NCBI RefSeq assembly: GCF_002286965.1
Contig: NZ_NSKD01000002.1
Location: forward strand, 310,001 to 374,000
Direction of reading: 5' to 3'
Source: Halovibrio salipaludis
Lineage (GTDB): Bacteria; Pseudomonadota; Gammaproteobacteria; Pseudomonadales; Oleiphilaceae
Length of the DNA stretch: 64,000 nt
Below, piece after piece: positions 8,404 to 16,308 of the stretch (positions within the stretch are counted from its first letter, which is position 1; every line of letters starts with the position of its first letter). The translations under genes were made by a program, and so were the position numbers. Below the pieces are notes generated by a model. It worked only from the letters and a program-made list of their open reading frames with translations. It made no database searches and had not been told where the DNA came from.

Positions 8404-9665
8404 TCCAGTGTTTCTCCCAGTGCTTCACACACGCGCAGGGCGCTGCGCACGCCATCCTCGTGGAACCCGTTGAACCAGTAGGCTCCACAGTAATGAGTAC
8501 GATGGTGACCCCCGATCCGTTCATAGCAGCTTTGGGCATTGATGCCCTCCAGAGTGAAGCGCGGGTGCGCGTAGCTGAACCGCTTGATGATGCGCGAGGG
8601 GTCAATGGCATGCGTGCGGTTCAGCGTCACGCAGAATGTCTCCGGGGCGTCGTGGAAATTCTGCAGGATGTTCATGTTGTAGGTGACGGAAACCGGCTCA
8701 TCCGCTGACTCTGGCAGATGGTAGTTCCAGGAGGCCCAGGCACGGCGGTTGCGGGGCAGTACCGAGGGATCCGTATGCAGGACCACGTCATTGGGCTGGT
8801 AGGGCAGTGCGCCCAGGATGGTGTTTTCCGCTTCCGTGGCGTCCGACAGCATGGCCAGCGCCTGGTCGGCATGGCTGGCGATGATGACCTGGTCAAAGCG
8901 TTCATTGCCGCGCCTCGAGGTCAGTGTGACCCCTTCCGCGTCCCGGGTGACGGTATTTACCGGCGTATTGGTGTAAACGCGTTGCCCCAGGGGCGCGGTC
9001 ATCGCCGGGATATAGGCCTCGGAGCCGCCCTGGATGACCCGCCATTCAGGCCGGTCGGAGACGGACAGCATGCCGTGATTGTTGAAGAACCGCAGGAAGA
9101 AACGCACCGGAAAACGGTCCATATCGCTCTCCGAAGCGGACCAGATCGCGGCTCCCATGGGAATGATGTAGTGCTGGCGGAAATACCGCGAAAACCCATG
9201 GCGCTGCAGGTAATGACCCAGTGTTTCCGTCTCTGCGATCCGGTCGCTGGCCAGGTCGTCCCGGGTAAGACGGTTGAAGCGCAGGATTTCGCTGACCATT
9301 CCGAGGAACCATGGATTGACCAGATTGCGGCGCTGGGCAAACAGCGCGTTCAGGCTGGTGCCGTTGTACTCGAGACCAGTGGCGCCTCCGTGCACGCTGA
9401 AGCTCATGGTGGAGGTTTCCGAGGCGATGCCCAGCTGATCCATGATCCGGATGAACCCCGGGTAGGTCCAGTCGTTGTAGACGATGAAGCCGGTATTCAC
9501 CGGCCAGCTCCGGCCGCCGGCCTCAACATGCTCGGTGTTGGTGTGGCCACCCAGTTGATGCTCGGCCTCGTAGAGATGAACCTCGTGCCGGCGGCTCAAC
9601 AGCCAGGCGCAGACAAGTCCCGAGATGCCACTGCCGATGACGGCAATTCGCTGTGGTTCAGTCAT
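8400..9665 (-). CDS. FAD-dependent amine-oxidase-like oxidoreductase (lipid operon)
   Basis: A 421-residue flavoprotein with the N-terminal FAD dinucleotide-binding motif IAVIGSGISGLVCAWLL (residues 7-23), the acidic EAEHQLGGHTNTE second strand and the amine-oxidase-like C-terminal region. The closest family is the COG2907 type, which accompanies DUF1365 and Cfa-like proteins. In furan-fatty-acid pathways of alphaproteobacteria a flavin protein of this general type desaturates the methylated acyl chain before ring formation, so a lipid-oxidising role is plausible. This is family-level inference, not shown by the sequence. Eight bases separate it from the upstream SDR gene. Confidence 0.82.
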   Translation of the reverse strand: MTEPQRIAVIGSGISGLVCAWLLSRRHEVHLYEAEHQLGGHTNTEHVEAGGRSWPVNTGFIVYNDWTYPGFIRIMDQLGIASETSTMSFSVHGGATGLEYNGTSLNALFAQRRNLVNPWFLGMVSEILRFNRLTRDDLASDRIAETETLGHYLQRHGFSRYFRQHYIIPMGAAIWSASESDMDRFPVRFFLRFFNNHGMLSVSDRPEWRVIQGGSEAYIPAMTAPLGQRVYTNTPVNTVTRDAEGVTLTSRRGNERFDQVIIASHADQALAMLSDATEAENTILGALPYQPNDVVLHTDPSVLPRNRRAWASWNYHLPESADEPVSVTYNMNILQNFHDAPETFCVTLNRTHAIDPSRIIKRFSYAHPRFTLEGINAQSCYERIGGHHRTHYCGAYWFNGFHEDGVRSALRVCEALGETLE

Positions 9666-9673
9666 GGAAGTGA

Positions 9674-10468
9674 TCAGCCGTTTGATTCCTTGGCGTTACG
9701 GGACATGGCCGCCGCCATACGGTCCCGCAGTGACCGTGGCAGACAGGCCAGCAGCTTGAGCATCAGCGTGAACCGCCTGGGGAAGTGGATATCCGGCCTG
9801 TGGCGTGTCAGGTCCCGAACCATGATGCGCGCGGCATCCTCCGCCTCCATCAGGAAGGGCATCGAGAAATCATTCTGGTCGGTAAGCGGTGTGCGCACAA
9901 ATCCGGGTGAGATCAGTGACACGTCGATCCCTTCCCCCGCCAGGTCAGCGCGCAGGGATTCCGCAAGGTAGGCCAGGCCCGCCTTGGAGGCGCCATAGGC
10001 TTCCGCACGGGTAAACGGGAACCACCAGGCGGAGGAGCCGACCACTGCCAGCAGCGGACGGCATTCACGGCTCTGGCTGCTCCGGAGTACCGGCAGAACA
10101 GCCTCAATGGCCCGGGCTGTGCCGACAATGTTGGTGTTGACCACCCGGGAGACCAGCTCCGCGTCGAAATCCGACACATCCATGTATTCACAGGTGCCCG
10201 CGTTGAGAATGGCCCAGTCAATGGGCGCCATGGCGTGCAGCTGTTCGCGGAAGTAGCGGCAGTCCTGTGGGTTGGTCACGTCGCCTGCCAGGGGGGTGAC
10301 CGCGTTACCGTATTCCGCCACGATCTCGTTGAGCCTGTCGCGGTTGCGCCCGGTTGCAATGACCCGGTGCCCCTGGCGGACAAGCTCGGCGAGAACCGCC
10401 AGCCCGATGCCCGAAGTAGCGCCGGTGAGCCACACCGTCAGGTTGGTGGTGTTGTGCTCGTTGCTCAT
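9674..10468 (-). CDS. SDR family oxidoreductase (lipid operon)
   Basis: A 264-residue classical short-chain dehydrogenase. It has the nucleotide-binding TGATSGIG motif near residue 13, the LNAG motif, the active-site Ser in VVGSSAWW and the catalytic YGASK (Tyr-x-x-x-Lys) followed by GLAYLAESLRADL. Substrate unknown. The start ATG 10468 was preferred over an upstream GTG because it follows AGGAG by nine bases and overlaps the stop of the NTF2-like gene as ATGA. SDRs of this kind recur beside DUF1365/Cfa genes, suggesting it reduces or oxidises a lipid-derived intermediate. Confidence 0.87.
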   Translation of the reverse strand: MSNEHNTTNLTVWLTGATSGIGLAVLAELVRQGHRVIATGRNRDRLNEIVAEYGNAVTPLAGDVTNPQDCRYFREQLHAMAPIDWAILNAGTCEYMDVSDFDAELVSRVVNTNIVGTARAIEAVLPVLRSSQSRECRPLLAVVGSSAWWFPFTRAEAYGASKAGLAYLAESLRADLAGEGIDVSLISPGFVRTPLTDQNDFSMPFLMEAEDAARIMVRDLTRHRPDIHFPRRFTLMLKLLACLPRSLRDRMAAAMSRNAKESNG

Positions 10469-10896
10469 ACCGCTCTGCTCCTGATCCACTGAATGATCCG
10501 GCCGAGTACCGGAATGTTCTCGTATAGAAGCTCGCCGGCGTCATAGTAATCGCGGTGAAAGACGATCAGATCATCCTGTCCCTGCAGCAGGCTCACCCCT
10601 TCGACGAAGAAAGACCGGCCACGGGCCAGCTTTGGATGCTCCAGCGTCATACTCCAGGGCAGCATGACGCTGTGGGCATTGCTTGCCGGCTCACCGAAAT
10701 CGAACTCACAGCTGGTGACGTTGACATAGGCTGCGCGCAGATACTTAGCCAATGATTCCGTACCCCGGCGCTCCACCAGTGGGTCCCGGAACAGGACGCG
10801 CTCGTGGTAACACTCGTCCATAAGGACATCGATGTCCGGGGGGGTGTGATTGAACAGCGACTGGAAGCGCGCAACCTGTTTACTGCTCAGCGTCAT
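10465..10896 (-). CDS. NTF2-like (SnoaL-type) fold protein
   Basis: A 143-residue protein resembling the nuclear-transport-factor-2-like superfamily: an N-terminal helix pair (SSKQVARFQSLFN), a VLFRDPLVERRG loop, and C-terminal strands with the FHRDYYDAGELLYE segment seen in proteins encoded next to SDR, DUF1365 and Cfa genes. The fold forms a cone-shaped pocket and is used by small isomerases, hydratases or binding proteins. No catalytic role can be assigned. ATG 10896 has better spacing from AGAGG (seven bases) than ATG 10902. It overlaps the desaturase upstream and the SDR downstream. Confidence 0.75.
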   Translation of the reverse strand: MTLSSKQVARFQSLFNHTPPDIDVLMDECYHERVLFRDPLVERRGTESLAKYLRAAYVNVTSCEFDFGEPASNAHSVMLPWSMTLEHPKLARGRSFFVEGVSLLQGQDDLIVFHRDYYDAGELLYENIPVLGRIIQWIRSRAV

Positions 10897-11845
10897 GGCC
10901 ATGCCTCTGTCGATCCCTTTCCAGTGTCTCCTGATAAACCGCTTTGGGAATGGGTTTCAGGTTATGGATGATGCCGGCTTTTTCCATCAGCCAGAGCAGG
11001 TAGAAGGTGATGTCGATCTCCCACCAGCGAAAGCCCTGGCGCGCGGATGTCGGGCAGCGGTGGTGATTGTTGTGCCAGCCCTCGCCGAGGGTGAGCAGGG
11101 CCAGCCAGAAGTTGTTGCGGCTGTCGTCGGAGGTCTCGAAGCGCCTCCGACCCCACACGTGGGCCAGGGAGTTGATGGAGACGGTGCCGTGGAAGACCGC
11201 CACGGTTGAGATGAAGAAGCCCCAGATCGTCAGCTGGGGACCGTTGGTGCCAAGGGCCGGAGCCCAGGCGGCCAGAGCCTCACCCAGCGCGTAGATGCCA
11301 ACCAGGCAGACCAGCGGAACAATGGCGTCAAAGCGGTTCAGGAACCGGAGCTCCGGGTAGCGGGCCCAATCTCCAACCCGGCGGTAGTCGGTCAGGAAAG
11401 CCGCGTCACAGGTGAACCAGCCCACGTGGGACCACCAGAACCCCTGTTGCTCGGGGGAGTGGAGATCCTTGTCGGTATCCGAGTGCTGGTGGTGATGGCG
11501 GTGATGGGCGGCCCACCAGAGCGGCCCACGCTGCACGGCGCTACTGCCGATCACCGCGAAGATGAACTGCCAGAAGCGGTTGGTACTGAAGGTCTTATGA
11601 GCGAAGTACCGGTGATAGAAGCCGGTTATCGCGAACATGCGCAGCACGAAGAAGCCGATGGCGAACCAGACGGCAAAGGGACTCACGCCGACCCAGATCA
11701 CCCCCAGACATGCCAGGTGCAGGCCAATGAAGGGGATGATCCGGATCCAGTTGAGCCGGGTGCTGCTGGCGTCAATGTGTTCAGCGCCCGCTTCGGAATC
11801 GAACCACCTGAGGAAGCTGTAAAGGAGATTGCGTGCCTGTGCCAT
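10880..11845 (-). CDS. Acyl desaturase (membrane di-iron, delta-9 type), first gene of the lipid operon
   Basis: A 321-residue membrane fatty-acyl desaturase. The three histidine boxes that bind the di-iron centre are intact: HRYFAH (about residue 78), HHRHHH (about residue 114) and HNNHH (about residue 258), with four hydrophobic segments in the usual positions. The enzyme inserts a cis double bond into an acyl chain using O2 and an electron donor. The start is ATG 11845 (MAQARNLLYS); upstream in-frame codons lack a ribosome site. As first gene in the operon it could make the unsaturated acyl chains that the Cfa-like methyltransferase and flavoprotein then modify. It overlaps the NTF2-like gene. 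Confidence 0.92.
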   Translation of the reverse strand: MAQARNLLYSFLRWFDSEAGAEHIDASSTRLNWIRIIPFIGLHLACLGVIWVGVSPFAVWFAIGFFVLRMFAITGFYHRYFAHKTFSTNRFWQFIFAVIGSSAVQRGPLWWAAHHRHHHQHSDTDKDLHSPEQQGFWWSHVGWFTCDAAFLTDYRRVGDWARYPELRFLNRFDAIVPLVCLVGIYALGEALAAWAPALGTNGPQLTIWGFFISTVAVFHGTVSINSLAHVWGRRRFETSDDSRNNFWLALLTLGEGWHNNHHRCPTSARQGFRWWEIDITFYLLWLMEKAGIIHNLKPIPKAVYQETLERDRQRHGHDAEQ

Positions 11846-11885
11846 GATATTCCGACCTGTTGGGATCCTGTAACCACTATTGCGC

Positions 11886-11901
11886 TGATGCAACTATCAT
11901 A
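11886..11901 (-). promoter_or_regulatory. Inverted repeat overlapping a possible -10 upstream of the lipid operon
   Basis: TGATGCAACTATCA at 11886-11899 is an inverted repeat (TGAT, six bases, ATCA). On the minus strand it overlaps TATGAT (11896-11901), which could serve as a sigma-70 -10 hexamer, though no good -35 is visible. It may be an operator for an unknown regulator or fortuitous. Confidence 0.25.
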
Positions 11902-11907
11902 CAACGA

Positions 11908-11937
11908 CCTATACGCCGGTGTAGTAGGGGCGGATCA
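11908..11937 (-). promoter_or_regulatory. Candidate ECF (singlet-oxygen-type) promoter of the lipid operon
   Basis: Read on the minus strand, TGATCC (11932-11937) is followed after 18 bases by TATAGG (11908-11913), about 62 bases before the desaturase ATG. TGATCC with an 18-19 base spacer is the -35 element of the RpoE/ChrR singlet-oxygen sigma factor described in Rhodobacter and conserved in other proteobacteria; the -10 here only partly resembles its TAAGA-type consensus. The regulon there includes Cfa-like and DUF1365-neighbour genes, which makes the match more interesting than chance alone. Confidence 0.4.
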
Positions 11938-11985
11938 GATACGCGGCAGGAGGGTGGGGCAATAGGGGGGGATTGGGAGAATCAA

Positions 11986-13455
11986 TCATGCCCGGAGAGG
12001 CTCGGGCAGTCTGTAGAAATGCACGATGGTGCTGTCAGCGAACTTCTGGAAGAAGGTGGACATGTCCGTGATGCGCTCCAGGTGGCGCCTGCCGGTCACC
12101 GCATCACGCGCAAGGACCTGGATGCCGTCGAAATGGTCACGGATGTGGGAGAAACGGGCATGCATGGTGCAGGTCACAATCTCCTGGACCGGGGCTTCAA
12201 GGGCACTGGATAGATAATGACGGTGGGCCTCAATGGCCTCGGGATCCAGCCCCTCCCGGGTATCCACGTGCTTGAGACGGATCCGGTCCACCACACAGCG
12301 TGAGCAGCTGGCTGGGTTGGCGCGGGCCTTGCGCCGGAAGGCTTCCCAGAAAAAGGTGTCCGTGATGTCCGCGAAGTTGCGGATGTCGCCGAGACAGTCG
12401 TCCACCCAATCGAGTACGTCGCTGTCCTCGAGCACTTCGTTGATGGCTTCGCGCAGCAGCCAGTCAAAGCCCAGCGCCGTCTTGTGGGCATAGACCTTGC
12501 GATACATCTGGTAGCGGGAATAGACGAAGTCCTCCAGTGCCCCCAGCCCTTTCTGCGTGACAGCCAGCCCCAGCCAGGGGGAGTCCAGGCTCCAGCCGAA
12601 GCGCAGGTTGTTCAGGAGGTGATCCAGGTTGAAACCACCGATGGTCACCGAGGAATGGAAGCCGTCCCGCAGCATGTAGTCGGCGCGGTCGGCATCGATC
12701 TCGCCGGACACCACCGAGGAGAGCAGATCCATCACCAGGCGGGGAACCGCGCTGGTCTCAAGGGCGCCTGCGTGGGCGTCCGGGCCGGCTATAAAGGCCC
12801 AGAAGGTGTGGGCATGCTGCTGGAAACGTTCGCTGGGTGCGGGCTCGGTGGTCTCCATGACGCCGAGCACATCCTGGATCTCAATGCCGGAACGTCCCGG
12901 CAGGTCCATATCCGAGAGCACTTCCCAGGCAATGCGCACCGAGTAGTGCTCGTGCTCCAGTACGTCCGGCAGTTCAGGATAGAAGGTGCTCGCATCGATG
13001 CCCGCCCAGAGCTGGTCAAAGCGCCCCGGAGCCTGCATCAGCTGCTGGATGCGGTCGGCCTGGTTGAACTGGTGCGAGAAACTGGAATGACCACTGTCGT
13101 GGAGCAGGCAGGCCAGACGGATGACCTTGGCCATGTAGTCGATCGCATCCAGCTGCTCGAACGTCAGTTCGGGATGCCGGCTGAGCTGGCGTTCCCGCAG
13201 GTAGGCGTCCATCATGGCGCGGAACATCCGGTCGCCCACGTGCATCACACCAATACTGTGCAGGAAGCGTGAGTGGGTGGCGCCGGGGAAAACCAGACTC
13301 AGAATGTCATTCTGGCAGATGTTGCGCAGGCGCTGGAAAAGACGGTGGTCAATGACGTCCACCTCATGGCGGTGGAGCCGTATGCCACCATGGACAGGGT
13401 CCATGATCAGCTTGTCGTAGGCACCGAGCAGGTCATCCAGGGCACTTCGCGTCAT
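11986..13455 (-). CDS. HD superfamily phosphohydrolase (dNTPase-like)
   Basis: A 489-residue HD-domain protein of the COG1078 type. It shows IMDPVHGGIRLHRHEVDVID near the start, then THSRFLHSIGVMHVGDRM with the first metal-binding histidine and ACLLHDSGHSSFSHQF with the HD doublet; the last aspartate lies in the SGEIDADRADYMLRDG segment. Relatives hydrolyse deoxynucleoside triphosphates or other phosphoesters. The natural substrate here is unknown. The start ATG 13455 was chosen because the longer version would overlap the divergent response-regulator gene. It stands alone between the lipid operon and the hsbR-like gene. Confidence 0.85.
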   Translation of the reverse strand: MTRSALDDLLGAYDKLIMDPVHGGIRLHRHEVDVIDHRLFQRLRNICQNDILSLVFPGATHSRFLHSIGVMHVGDRMFRAMMDAYLRERQLSRHPELTFEQLDAIDYMAKVIRLACLLHDSGHSSFSHQFNQADRIQQLMQAPGRFDQLWAGIDASTFYPELPDVLEHEHYSVRIAWEVLSDMDLPGRSGIEIQDVLGVMETTEPAPSERFQQHAHTFWAFIAGPDAHAGALETSAVPRLVMDLLSSVVSGEIDADRADYMLRDGFHSSVTIGGFNLDHLLNNLRFGWSLDSPWLGLAVTQKGLGALEDFVYSRYQMYRKVYAHKTALGFDWLLREAINEVLEDSDVLDWVDDCLGDIRNFADITDTFFWEAFRRKARANPASCSRCVVDRIRLKHVDTREGLDPEAIEAHRHYLSSALEAPVQEIVTCTMHARFSHIRDHFDGIQVLARDAVTGRRHLERITDMSTFFQKFADSTIVHFYRLPEPLRA

Positions 13456-13566
13456 CGGGCTTTCCGCTTGCCTAAGTTGCGCAACAGGGCCAGACTCTAG
13501 CACATCAGCCGCGCCCGCGTACCGCCGCGCCGGGCGGGATATTCGCTGTCTTTGGGAGCGGTGCCC

Positions 13567-14754
13567 ATGGCCACCCGCACGGAACACATTCTCATCATTG
13601 ACCCGGAGGCCGGCAGCCGCAATGAGCTGTGCCGCCACCTTCAGGTCCGTGGGTATTACGTGACCGCCTGTGAAAGCCTGATGGAGGGGGTTGCCAGTCT
13701 GAGTGCGACCCCACCGGATCTGGTCTTTGCCGATTTGTCACCCGCCCACATCAGCGATCTTGCGCGCGAGGCCACAAGCGGCGGGGTGGAGGCGCCCGTG
13801 ATCGCACTGAGTGGCGCCAGCACAGCGGATGAGGTGGTTGCTGTCCTGCGGGCAGGGGCCTCGGAAGTGGTGCTCAAGCCCCTGAAGGACAAGAGTGCCG
13901 TGGACGACGCGCTGGCCAAGCTTTTTGAGCGGGTACGGGTGGCCCGGCTCAACGAGGTCTACCGCGAGGAACTGGAGCGCAAGAATCTGAACCTGCGCGA
14001 GGGGATCTCCGAACTGCGCGCGGACCAGAGTGCGGGGCGCAAGGTGCAGATGAAGATGCTCCCCGACCCGGACCAGTCAATGGCCGGGGTGCACATGACG
14101 CACTGCATCCAACCATCGCTGTATCTCAGCGGTGACTTCCTGGATTACATGAAGCTTGATGAACACCTGAGTCTGGTCTACATCGCCGATGTGTCCGGGC
14201 ACGGGGCCAGCAGTGCCTTCGTGACGGTGCTGCTCAAAAACCTCACCAACCGGCTCCAGCGCAATCTGCGGCGCGGCTCCAGTGAGGATATCCTGGATCC
14301 GGAGCGGTTCCTGCAGCGGGTCAATCATGAACTTCTGGAAACCGGCCTCGGTAAACACGTGACCCTCTTTGTGGGCCTGGTGGACACCCAGGCCCGTGAA
14401 CTGCGCTATTCCGTAGGCGGGCACTTCCCCATGCCGATCCTCCTGGATGGGAATGGGGCACGTTTCCTTGAGGGCAGTGGCCTCCCCGTGGGGCTGTTCA
14501 ATGAGCCTGACTGGGTCCATTACAGTGAGCGGCTGAACCCGGGATTCCGGCTGATCCTGTTCTCGGACGGCATTCTTGAAGTGATCGATGCCCCCAGCCT
14601 GGACGAGAAGGAAAAACGGTTACTTGAACTCGTGCAATCTGGACGTCACACTGTCGAAAGACTCAGTGAGTCGTTACAGATCGCGGCAATGGACGAACTT
14701 CCCGATGACATTGCCATAGTGACGGTGACCGACGGACGTGCTGCTGATGAGTGA
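13567..14754 (+). CDS. Response regulator with PP2C-type phosphatase output (HsbR-like)
   Basis: A 395-residue protein: receiver domain (about residues 5-125, with IIDPEAGS, the acceptor Asp in LVFADLSP and the Lys in VLKPL), a helical linker, then a SpoIIE/PP2C phosphatase domain (about 190-390) with SGDFLDYMKLDEHLSLVYIA, VSGHG and LFSDGILEV metal-binding motifs. It is followed by a STAS protein, the arrangement of the Pseudomonas HsbR/HsbA partner-switch controlling swarming and biofilm. Unlike the Pseudomonas HsbR I know, no C-terminal HATPase anti-sigma kinase domain follows. The start is ATG 13567, eight bases after GGGAG. Confidence 0.85.
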   Translation: MATRTEHILIIDPEAGSRNELCRHLQVRGYYVTACESLMEGVASLSATPPDLVFADLSPAHISDLAREATSGGVEAPVIALSGASTADEVVAVLRAGASEVVLKPLKDKSAVDDALAKLFERVRVARLNEVYREELERKNLNLREGISELRADQSAGRKVQMKMLPDPDQSMAGVHMTHCIQPSLYLSGDFLDYMKLDEHLSLVYIADVSGHGASSAFVTVLLKNLTNRLQRNLRRGSSEDILDPERFLQRVNHELLETGLGKHVTLFVGLVDTQARELRYSVGGHFPMPILLDGNGARFLEGSGLPVGLFNEPDWVHYSERLNPGFRLILFSDGILEVIDAPSLDEKEKRLLELVQSGRHTVERLSESLQIAAMDELPDDIAIVTVTDGRAADE

Positions 14755-15235
14755 TTGCAAGATTCTGCAGGCTCAGGAGCGGGGTATTTACGTACTCAAG
14801 TTCATCGGAGAAGTACGTCTCAATCTTTGCTCAACGCTGGACCAGATCATTGATGACATGTTCGGAAACCCCGAGTTCCGGACTGTGGTGGTGGATCTCA
14901 CCGAGACGGAAGTGATCGACAGCACGACACTCGGGCTGCTGGCCAAAATCGCCATGGCCTCCGAGGAACGCAGTCACTTCCTGCCCACGCTGATCACCAC
15001 CAACCCTGACGTCACCCGCATCATCCATTCCATGGGTTTCGACCGCATCTTCCTGATCGTGCGCGAACCGGCACGGGATCCCCAGGAACTCGAGGAGATT
15101 CCGCTCATGCGCGCCAGTGAGCAGGAAGTGCGGGACAAGGTCCTGGATGCGCACCGAACCCTGATGAGCATGAACCGTCATAATCAGGAACAGTTCCAGA
15201 ATCTGGTGCGTGCCCTGGAATGCGAAGCCCCCTGA
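14747..15235 (+). CDS. STAS-domain anti-sigma factor antagonist (HsbA-like)
   Basis: A 162-residue protein with an N-terminal STAS domain (residues 1-105). The phosphorylatable serine lies in VIDSTTLGLLAKIAMAS, the conserved position of SpoIIAA-type antagonists. A helical extension (about 110-160, ending NQEQFQNLVRALE) is also found in HsbA. In Pseudomonas HsbA binds the anti-sigma factor FlgM or a diguanylate cyclase depending on its phosphorylation state. The start ATG 14747 overlaps the stop of the phosphatase gene by eight bases, so the two are coupled; the phosphatase probably dephosphorylates this protein. Confidence 0.83.
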   Translation: MSDCKILQAQERGIYVLKFIGEVRLNLCSTLDQIIDDMFGNPEFRTVVVDLTETEVIDSTTLGLLAKIAMASEERSHFLPTLITTNPDVTRIIHSMGFDRIFLIVREPARDPQELEEIPLMRASEQEVRDKVLDAHRTLMSMNRHNQEQFQNLVRALECEAP

Positions 15236-15267
15236 ACCCATCTGAACAAACCGAATAAGCCCGCTTC

Positions 15268-16308
15268 ATGGAGAACGCGATTCAGACCACTGTGTTGGGT
15301 GGTGGCAGTTTCGGCACCGCCATGGCCCAGGTACTGGCCGAGAACGGGCATCCCGTCCGACTCTGGATGCGCAGTGCCGAGCAGGCAGAGGCCATCCGCC
15401 GGACCCGCATCAACCACCAGTATTTCCCGGAACTCGAGCTCAACGCCCTGGTTGAGCCCACCACGGACATGGGGGGCGCCATCGAGCAGGCGGAGCTGGT
15501 GTTCGTGGCGCTGCCAAGCAAGGTCTTCCGTGATGTGATCCGAAGCGCTGCCGGCCATTTCCGCGACCAGCAGATGGTGGTCAGCCTCACCAAGGGGATT
15601 GAGCGCGACGGTTTCCGGCTCATGAGCCAGGTACTGAAGGAGGAACTGCCCGGCACCCGGGTGGGGGTCCTGAGCGGGCCCAACTTGGCTGGCGAACTCG
15701 TCCAGCATGAGATTACCGCCTCCGTGATCGCTTCCGAGGACCGGGAGCTGCGGGAGCGTGTCCAGCAGGCCCTGGGGAACGCCTATTTCCGGATCTATGC
15801 CAACCTGGATGTGTACGGTGTTGAGCTTGGCGGGGCACTCAAGAACATCTACGCGGTGGTCTCCGGCCTGGCCGACGCCAGGGGCATGGGGGAGAACACC
15901 AAGTCCATGCTGATTACCCGCAGTCTGGCGGAGATGAGCCGCTTTGCCGTGAGCATGGGCGCCAACCCCATGACGTTCCTGGGACTGGCCGGCGTCGGCG
16001 ACCTGATCGTAACGTGCAGCTCCAGTCTGAGCCGCAATTACCGGGTCGGCTATGCCGTCGGGCGGGGCAGTACCCTGGATGAGGCCGTGACGGAACTGGG
16101 GCAGGTGGCAGAGGGGGTGCGGACCCTGGAACTGGTCCACGAAAAGGCCATCGAGCTGGACGTCTACATGCCCCTGGTACGGGGGCTCTACCAGATCCTT
16201 TACCGGGGAGCTTCCATCACCGATGTGGTGGGCGCGCTCATGAATGCCACCCAGAACAGCGACGTGGAATTCATCCTGCCCCGCCAGGGCGAGGGTTCCG
16301 CCATCTGA
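15268..16308 (+). CDS. gpsA: Glycerol-3-phosphate dehydrogenase [NAD(P)+]
   Basis: A 346-residue cytosolic enzyme that reduces dihydroxyacetone phosphate to sn-glycerol 3-phosphate, the backbone of phospholipids. The N-terminal GGGSFGTAMA motif binds NAD(P)H; SLTKGIERD, VLSGPNLAGEL and the ELGGALKNIYAVVSGLADA catalytic block (with the active-site Lys) follow in order, and the C-terminus keeps AGVGDLIVTCSS and VAEGVRT. It begins 32 bases after the STAS gene, so read-through transcription is possible. Its stop is immediately adjacent to the stop of the convergent aminotransferase gene. Confidence 0.96.
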   Translation: MENAIQTTVLGGGSFGTAMAQVLAENGHPVRLWMRSAEQAEAIRRTRINHQYFPELELNALVEPTTDMGGAIEQAELVFVALPSKVFRDVIRSAAGHFRDQQMVVSLTKGIERDGFRLMSQVLKEELPGTRVGVLSGPNLAGELVQHEITASVIASEDRELRERVQQALGNAYFRIYANLDVYGVELGGALKNIYAVVSGLADARGMGENTKSMLITRSLAEMSRFAVSMGANPMTFLGLAGVGDLIVTCSSSLSRNYRVGYAVGRGSTLDEAVTELGQVAEGVRTLELVHEKAIELDVYMPLVRGLYQILYRGASITDVVGALMNATQNSDVEFILPRQGEGSAI

